Assembly: GCA_018710785.1 (NCBI GenBank)
Contig: DVJD01000127.1
Location: forward strand, 1-64,000
DNA length: 64,000 nucleotides
Origin: Candidatus Fimimorpha excrementavium
Lineage (GTDB): Bacteria > Bacillota > Clostridia > Lachnospirales > Lachnospiraceae
Direction of reading: 5' to 3'
Shown: positions 60,829 through 64,000 of the stretch, piece after piece
Numbering within the stretch: the first letter of the stretch is position 1
Layout of the letters: every line of letters begins with the position of its first letter
Position numbers and translations under genes: made by a program
Notes under the pieces: generated by a model
Told to the model about the DNA's origin: nothing
What the model saw: only the letters and a program-made list of their open reading frames with translations
Databases searched by the model: none

Positions 60829-61890
60829 CTATTCATAAAATCCTCTCAATTCTTTTTCTGAATCAAGAAAACAGCGAATCAGTTCCGGGTTAAACACACC
60901 GCATTGCCCTTCCACGATCATTTGAAGCGCTGTTTCATAATCATACGCCTCTTTATAGACCCGCTTGCTGACCAGCGCGTCGTATACATCCGCCACTGCA
61001 ACGATCTGGGTCCAAATGGCAACCTCATTCCCTTTCAAACCGTCCGGATATCCATTTCCATCCCATCGTTCATGATGGTGTTTTGCAATATCGTAGGCAT
61101 AGCGAAAAATCTTCTGATTCCTGAGCTGCGGAACACGTCCCAGGATTTCTGCGCCATGGATCGTATGTGTTTTCATAATCGCATACTCTTTTGGGGTCAG
61201 TTTGTCGGGCTTATTCAATATGGTATCCGGTATTGAAATTTTCCCTATATCATGGAGAATCGCAGCGATCGCAATCTGCTCCACGGTATCCGGCTCCATC
61301 CCTTCTCCCAAAAACGTGTATGTCAAAAGATATCTTGTAATATCGCTGATTCTTCGGACATGCTGACCGGATTCCCCGCTTCGGATCTCAATGGCCGTAG
61401 CAAGCGCCTCTATCGTTCCTTTATTTGCTTCCGTGATCTCCAGCTCTTTGGCAATGAGCTGCCGTTCCTGACTTTCGATCAGGCACCGCATCTCATATCT
61501 GGAACGGTACAGTTCAACAGCCGAATCCACCCGCCTCTGCACGACGTAAGGCAGCAGCGGCTTGGTAATCACATCCATTGCTCCCAATTGATATCCCTGT
61601 TTTATGATCGATTCATTTTTCCCCCTCACCATCAAAAATACAGGAATCTGTACCGGTACTCCCTGAGCATTCAGCGTTTCCATCACGCGCATGCCATCCA
61701 TCCCAGGCATGTTGACATTCAATATCAGCGCACAGATATGATTTTTTTGTTCCTGAAGTTTCTGCAGACACTGTACCCCATTTTCTGCTTCCTCAATTTG
61801 ATAGCTGTCTTGAAAAATATTTTTCAAAGCGGTCCTGTTCGTTTCATTATCAGCAATCAGCAGTACATCCTGTTCTGCTTTTTCATTCAT
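60829..61890 (-). CDS. HD-GYP phosphodiesterase with degenerate receiver
   Basis: A 353-residue protein: receiver-like domain (about 1-125), coiled linker, HD-GYP domain (about 150-353). The HD-GYP part is intact: HDIGK at 213-217 and HHERWDGNGYPDG at 272-284, so it should cleave cyclic di-GMP. In the receiver the phosphoacceptor aspartate is replaced by Asn58 (ALILNVNMPGMDG), although Lys110 is kept, so phosphorylation is unlikely. The start at 61890 follows GGAGG by 11 bases; an in-frame ATG at 61908 is possible. It lies 25 bases after the GGDEF gene and may be co-translated with it. Confidence 0.88.
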   Translation of the reverse strand: MNEKAEQDVLLIADNETNRTALKNIFQDSYQIEEAENGVQCLQKLQEQKNHICALILNVNMPGMDGMRVMETLNAQGVPVQIPVFLMVRGKNESIIKQGYQLGAMDVITKPLLPYVVQRRVDSAVELYRSRYEMRCLIESQERQLIAKELEITEANKGTIEALATAIEIRSGESGQHVRRISDITRYLLTYTFLGEGMEPDTVEQIAIAAILHDIGKISIPDTILNKPDKLTPKEYAIMKTHTIHGAEILGRVPQLRNQKIFRYAYDIAKHHHERWDGNGYPDGLKGNEVAIWTQIVAVADVYDALVSKRVYKEAYDYETALQMIVEGQCGVFNPELIRCFLDSEKELRGFYE

Positions 61891-61915
61891 AATATTCTGA
61901 TCCTCCATTTCCCAC

Positions 61916-63829
61916 TCATGTAAGATGCCTTTCTTTTCTGGTATGGATTTGACTGTAGTATCTCCTTTTGGCTTCATACATTTTCTCCTCTGCCGCTTTC
62001 ACAAGCACATCCATGGATACCGCTTCTTCACTCCGCTGTATTCCTGCGGAAATGTAGATATTTTCCTTTTTCAAATTTTCCGCTGCCTTTTTGACCTGAT
62101 AAGAGACACTCCCCTCATCTGCATCGGACACAAATACAAGAAATTCATCTCCCCCAATCCGATACGATTGCTTCTGTCCAAACCTGGCTCGAATCTGGGC
62201 TGCCACCGCTTTCAGCATTTCATCGCCTGCCGCATGCCCCTTCTCATTGTTGAGTTCATGAAGGCCATTGACATCAATATAGATACATACCAATGAGCGG
62301 ACATATGTGATATTCTGTTCCCTTAAGTCCATTTCATATCGATTTCTGTTATAAAGTCCGGTCAAAAGATCCATTTCTCCTTTTTCCCTTATCGCATTAT
62401 ATGACTGCATGTTTTGAAGAAGCATGGAAAAACTGAAACTGACATTTTTCAGCATCGCCAGTGTCCCCGGCACGTCATCTATATTGAAAGCGGCCAAAAC
62501 ACCGCATATCGAGCCGTCCGTTCCCTCTATCGGAATGGCCGTCAGACTCCTGATCTTCCCCGCACTGCCGACAGGCAGCTTTGCCCGTACTTCTTTTATA
62601 TTTCTTGCCTCAAACTCCATGCCTTTTTGTTCAAAGTATCGGACCAAACGATATACGATATCATTGTTCCTCCATTCATCGCTTCTCTTTTCTGAAGCAT
62701 CTTCCCACGCAAAAGAGGTAAGTCCTTTCGCTTCTCCCAAAATCCAAAAGCCAACCGTTTCTGCGGAAGTCATCCGGCCGATATTTTTCAATGCCCCTAT
62801 GACATTTTTTTGCAGTTCATGTGCATTAAACAGAAGCTTCTGTACGTCATAAATATAATTTAAAATATTCATCTGCCTCTGTTTTTCTCTCATTTCACGA
62901 TGGAATTGACGAAACATCCATATCAGGTAGAGCGCAAAGCATACCGTTTCCAACATCATAAATGTGTTCAGCGCCAATCGAATGGCATTGGCATCATCAA
63001 ATACCACACTCTCCGATACAGACAAAGCGATCCTCCAGTCATTGATATCCATGGGCTCATAATAAAAGTAAAGATATTCCCCTATGGTTTCCGATACAAA
63101 AACAACGTATCCCGATTTTCCGTTGATCAGTCCCTGTTTCAACTGATCGTGATCATATCCGGGAGCCATCTTTCGTTCCCCGAGTTCCCAAATATTTCCC
63201 GGTTCGTCATGCCAAGTATCGACCAAAAAATCTCCTGTGCCGCCCTCTATCAAATAAATCGCCGCATCATTTCCGTAAGGCTGGGCATTAATTTCCGTTA
63301 TCAAATTCTTTAGATCCAATGCCCCGTACAGCATGGCGATGGTTTCCTGATCTTTGACCACGGGGACACAAGTTTTTACAATATGGCTGCCGTCTCCATT
63401 CCCATTCTCCGCCGGTCCGGTAATGTGCGCTCCCAAGTCAGACTCCGTTTCAAAAGACAAATTTTCTTCTTCCGTCTTCTGACCGCCGTTTGTCAGTACC
63501 GTATCATCCGGCATCAAAATCTCTATTTTAGACAATGTTCCGAAATTGCTGTAAAAATCAATGATTCTCCAAAGCTGTTCCGATCCCAAATCATCGTACC
63601 GCCCGATCACTGACGCCATCATTTCCAATTGCTGCGTGCTCTCCGCAATATATTGTTCTATGTCACTGGACAGCTTTCCCGCCTCGTCATAAAGCTTTTG
63701 AAAACATTTTTCCTCTTCGATGCGGTTGATCCGATCAGTTACCATAAAAGAGGCAGCCGCTATCAAAAGGATCAGCCCCATGGTCACTGTCCAGGACTTT
63801 TTCCAACGTATTCTTTCTGTTTTGGTCAT
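61916..63829 (-). CDS. Cache-GAF-GGDEF diguanylate cyclase
   Basis: A 637-residue membrane protein. Seen: a helix at about 13-31, an extracytoplasmic Cache-like sensor (about 35-275), a second helix near 285-305, a GAF-like domain (about 320-460, TAIPIEGTDGSICGVLAAFN) and a GGDEF domain with intact GGDEF at 559-563 (RIGGDEFLVF). It should make cyclic di-GMP in response to an outside ligand. Its stop is 25 bases from the HD-GYP gene on the same strand, pairing synthesis and breakdown in one transcript. The ribosome site is weak (GGTG), and the start is the first ATG. Confidence 0.9.
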   Translation of the reverse strand: MTKTERIRWKKSWTVTMGLILLIAAASFMVTDRINRIEEEKCFQKLYDEAGKLSSDIEQYIAESTQQLEMMASVIGRYDDLGSEQLWRIIDFYSNFGTLSKIEILMPDDTVLTNGGQKTEEENLSFETESDLGAHITGPAENGNGDGSHIVKTCVPVVKDQETIAMLYGALDLKNLITEINAQPYGNDAAIYLIEGGTGDFLVDTWHDEPGNIWELGERKMAPGYDHDQLKQGLINGKSGYVVFVSETIGEYLYFYYEPMDINDWRIALSVSESVVFDDANAIRLALNTFMMLETVCFALYLIWMFRQFHREMREKQRQMNILNYIYDVQKLLFNAHELQKNVIGALKNIGRMTSAETVGFWILGEAKGLTSFAWEDASEKRSDEWRNNDIVYRLVRYFEQKGMEFEARNIKEVRAKLPVGSAGKIRSLTAIPIEGTDGSICGVLAAFNIDDVPGTLAMLKNVSFSFSMLLQNMQSYNAIREKGEMDLLTGLYNRNRYEMDLREQNITYVRSLVCIYIDVNGLHELNNEKGHAAGDEMLKAVAAQIRARFGQKQSYRIGGDEFLVFVSDADEGSVSYQVKKAAENLKKENIYISAGIQRSEEAVSMDVLVKAAEEKMYEAKRRYYSQIHTRKERHLT

Positions 63830-63852
63830 ATGTTTTCACCAATTCTCCAATG

Positions 63853-63892
63853 AAAAAACCTCATCTCAAAACCGGATATCCGATTGGATGAG
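63853..63892 (-). terminator. Terminator of the right-edge gene
   Basis: Minus-strand stem of CTCATC and complement (63860-63865, 63887-63892) with an inner CGGATATCCG palindrome, followed by six T (63853-63858). Confidence 0.7.
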
Positions 63893-63906
63893 ACCTGATC
63901 GTTTTC

Positions 63907-64000
63907 TTATTTTTTGTAAATCAGCACCGGTATCGGCGGATCGTTTTTTCTATTGTAATATTCACTGACAATGACCAGGTACTGTCTCTGATCCAGTGTT
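63907..64000 (-). CDS. C-terminal end of an unidentified protein, cut by window edge
   Basis: The last 30 codons of a minus-strand gene, ending in YYNRKNDPPIPVLIYKK before a TAA. The frame is supported by the terminator just after it and by the absence of any overlap with the GGDEF gene. Too little is present to name a family. Confidence 0.5.
   Translation of the reverse strand, partial: TLDQRQYLVIVSEYYNRKNDPPIPVLIYKK

Noticed and set aside
1-64000. CRISPR arrays, tRNA, rRNA, prophage
   Set aside because: No regularly spaced repeats, no tRNA or rRNA sequence and no phage structural genes seen by eye on either strand.

Overview
The window looks like a chromosome segment of an anaerobic gut Firmicute, most likely a Lachnospiraceae-type Clostridium relative. 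Signs of this are the mid-range G+C with AT-rich intergenic DNA, strong AGGAGG ribosome sites, a class III (anaerobic) ribonucleotide reductase, a two-gene SufCB iron-sulfur system, YesM/YesN-type two-component regulators, LplB/YtcP-type sugar permeases, and host-glycan enzymes (GH2, GH42, GH29, a Cys-type sulfatase). I see no rRNA, tRNA, CRISPR array or prophage.

Left part (1-9 kb): two cobalamin genes (cobK partial, cbiH), a KdpE-like regulator without its kinase, a MATE exporter, then a minus-strand run running from a DUF3343 protein through selD, yedF and yqeB to a MoeA-like protein and a MOSC-MogA fusion. The last six form the maturation set for selenium-dependent molybdenum hydroxylases; the hydroxylase itself is not here. 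At 9-16 kb a LytTR regulator lies beside a MacB-like ABC exporter operon (lipoprotein, two permeases, ATPase). An IS110-family element with a probable bridge RNA has split this operon.

Middle part (16-35 kb): trkA-trkH potassium uptake, a membrane-anchored polysaccharide-deacetylase-like protein, an ABC-F ATPase, a GH2 glycosidase, a GNAT acetyltransferase, a fumarylacetoacetate-hydrolase-family enzyme, a lipoprotein, a lone sugar-binding lipoprotein divergent from a YesM/YesN pair, and a GH42 beta-galactosidase. At 35-46 kb come a TPR-DUF4037-DUF4125 protein, a sulfatase, then a redox block: nrdG, nrdD carrying a fused redoxin domain, trxB, sufC and sufB. The nrdD promoter has NrdR-like boxes and an early terminator in its leader.

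Right part (46-64 kb): an AraC regulator divergent from a GH29 fucosidase, then a membrane-bound AraC-type regulator broken by a run of ten C (G on the coding strand), next to the binding protein and permease genes it probably controls. After these come a threonine aldolase, an HD-domain protein, a CorC/HlyC-type membrane protein, aspartate dehydrogenase, and a cyclic-di-GMP block: a GGDEF protein with an ECF-S-like membrane domain, an HD-GYP protein with a degenerate receiver, and a Cache-GAF-GGDEF protein.

The observations I rate highest are the poly-G frameshift in the transporter regulator, the 50-base leader element shared by the selenium cluster and the GH42 gene, the regulatory leader and redoxin fusion of nrdD, the IS110 insertion with its candidate bridge RNA, and the ECF-like GGDEF protein.
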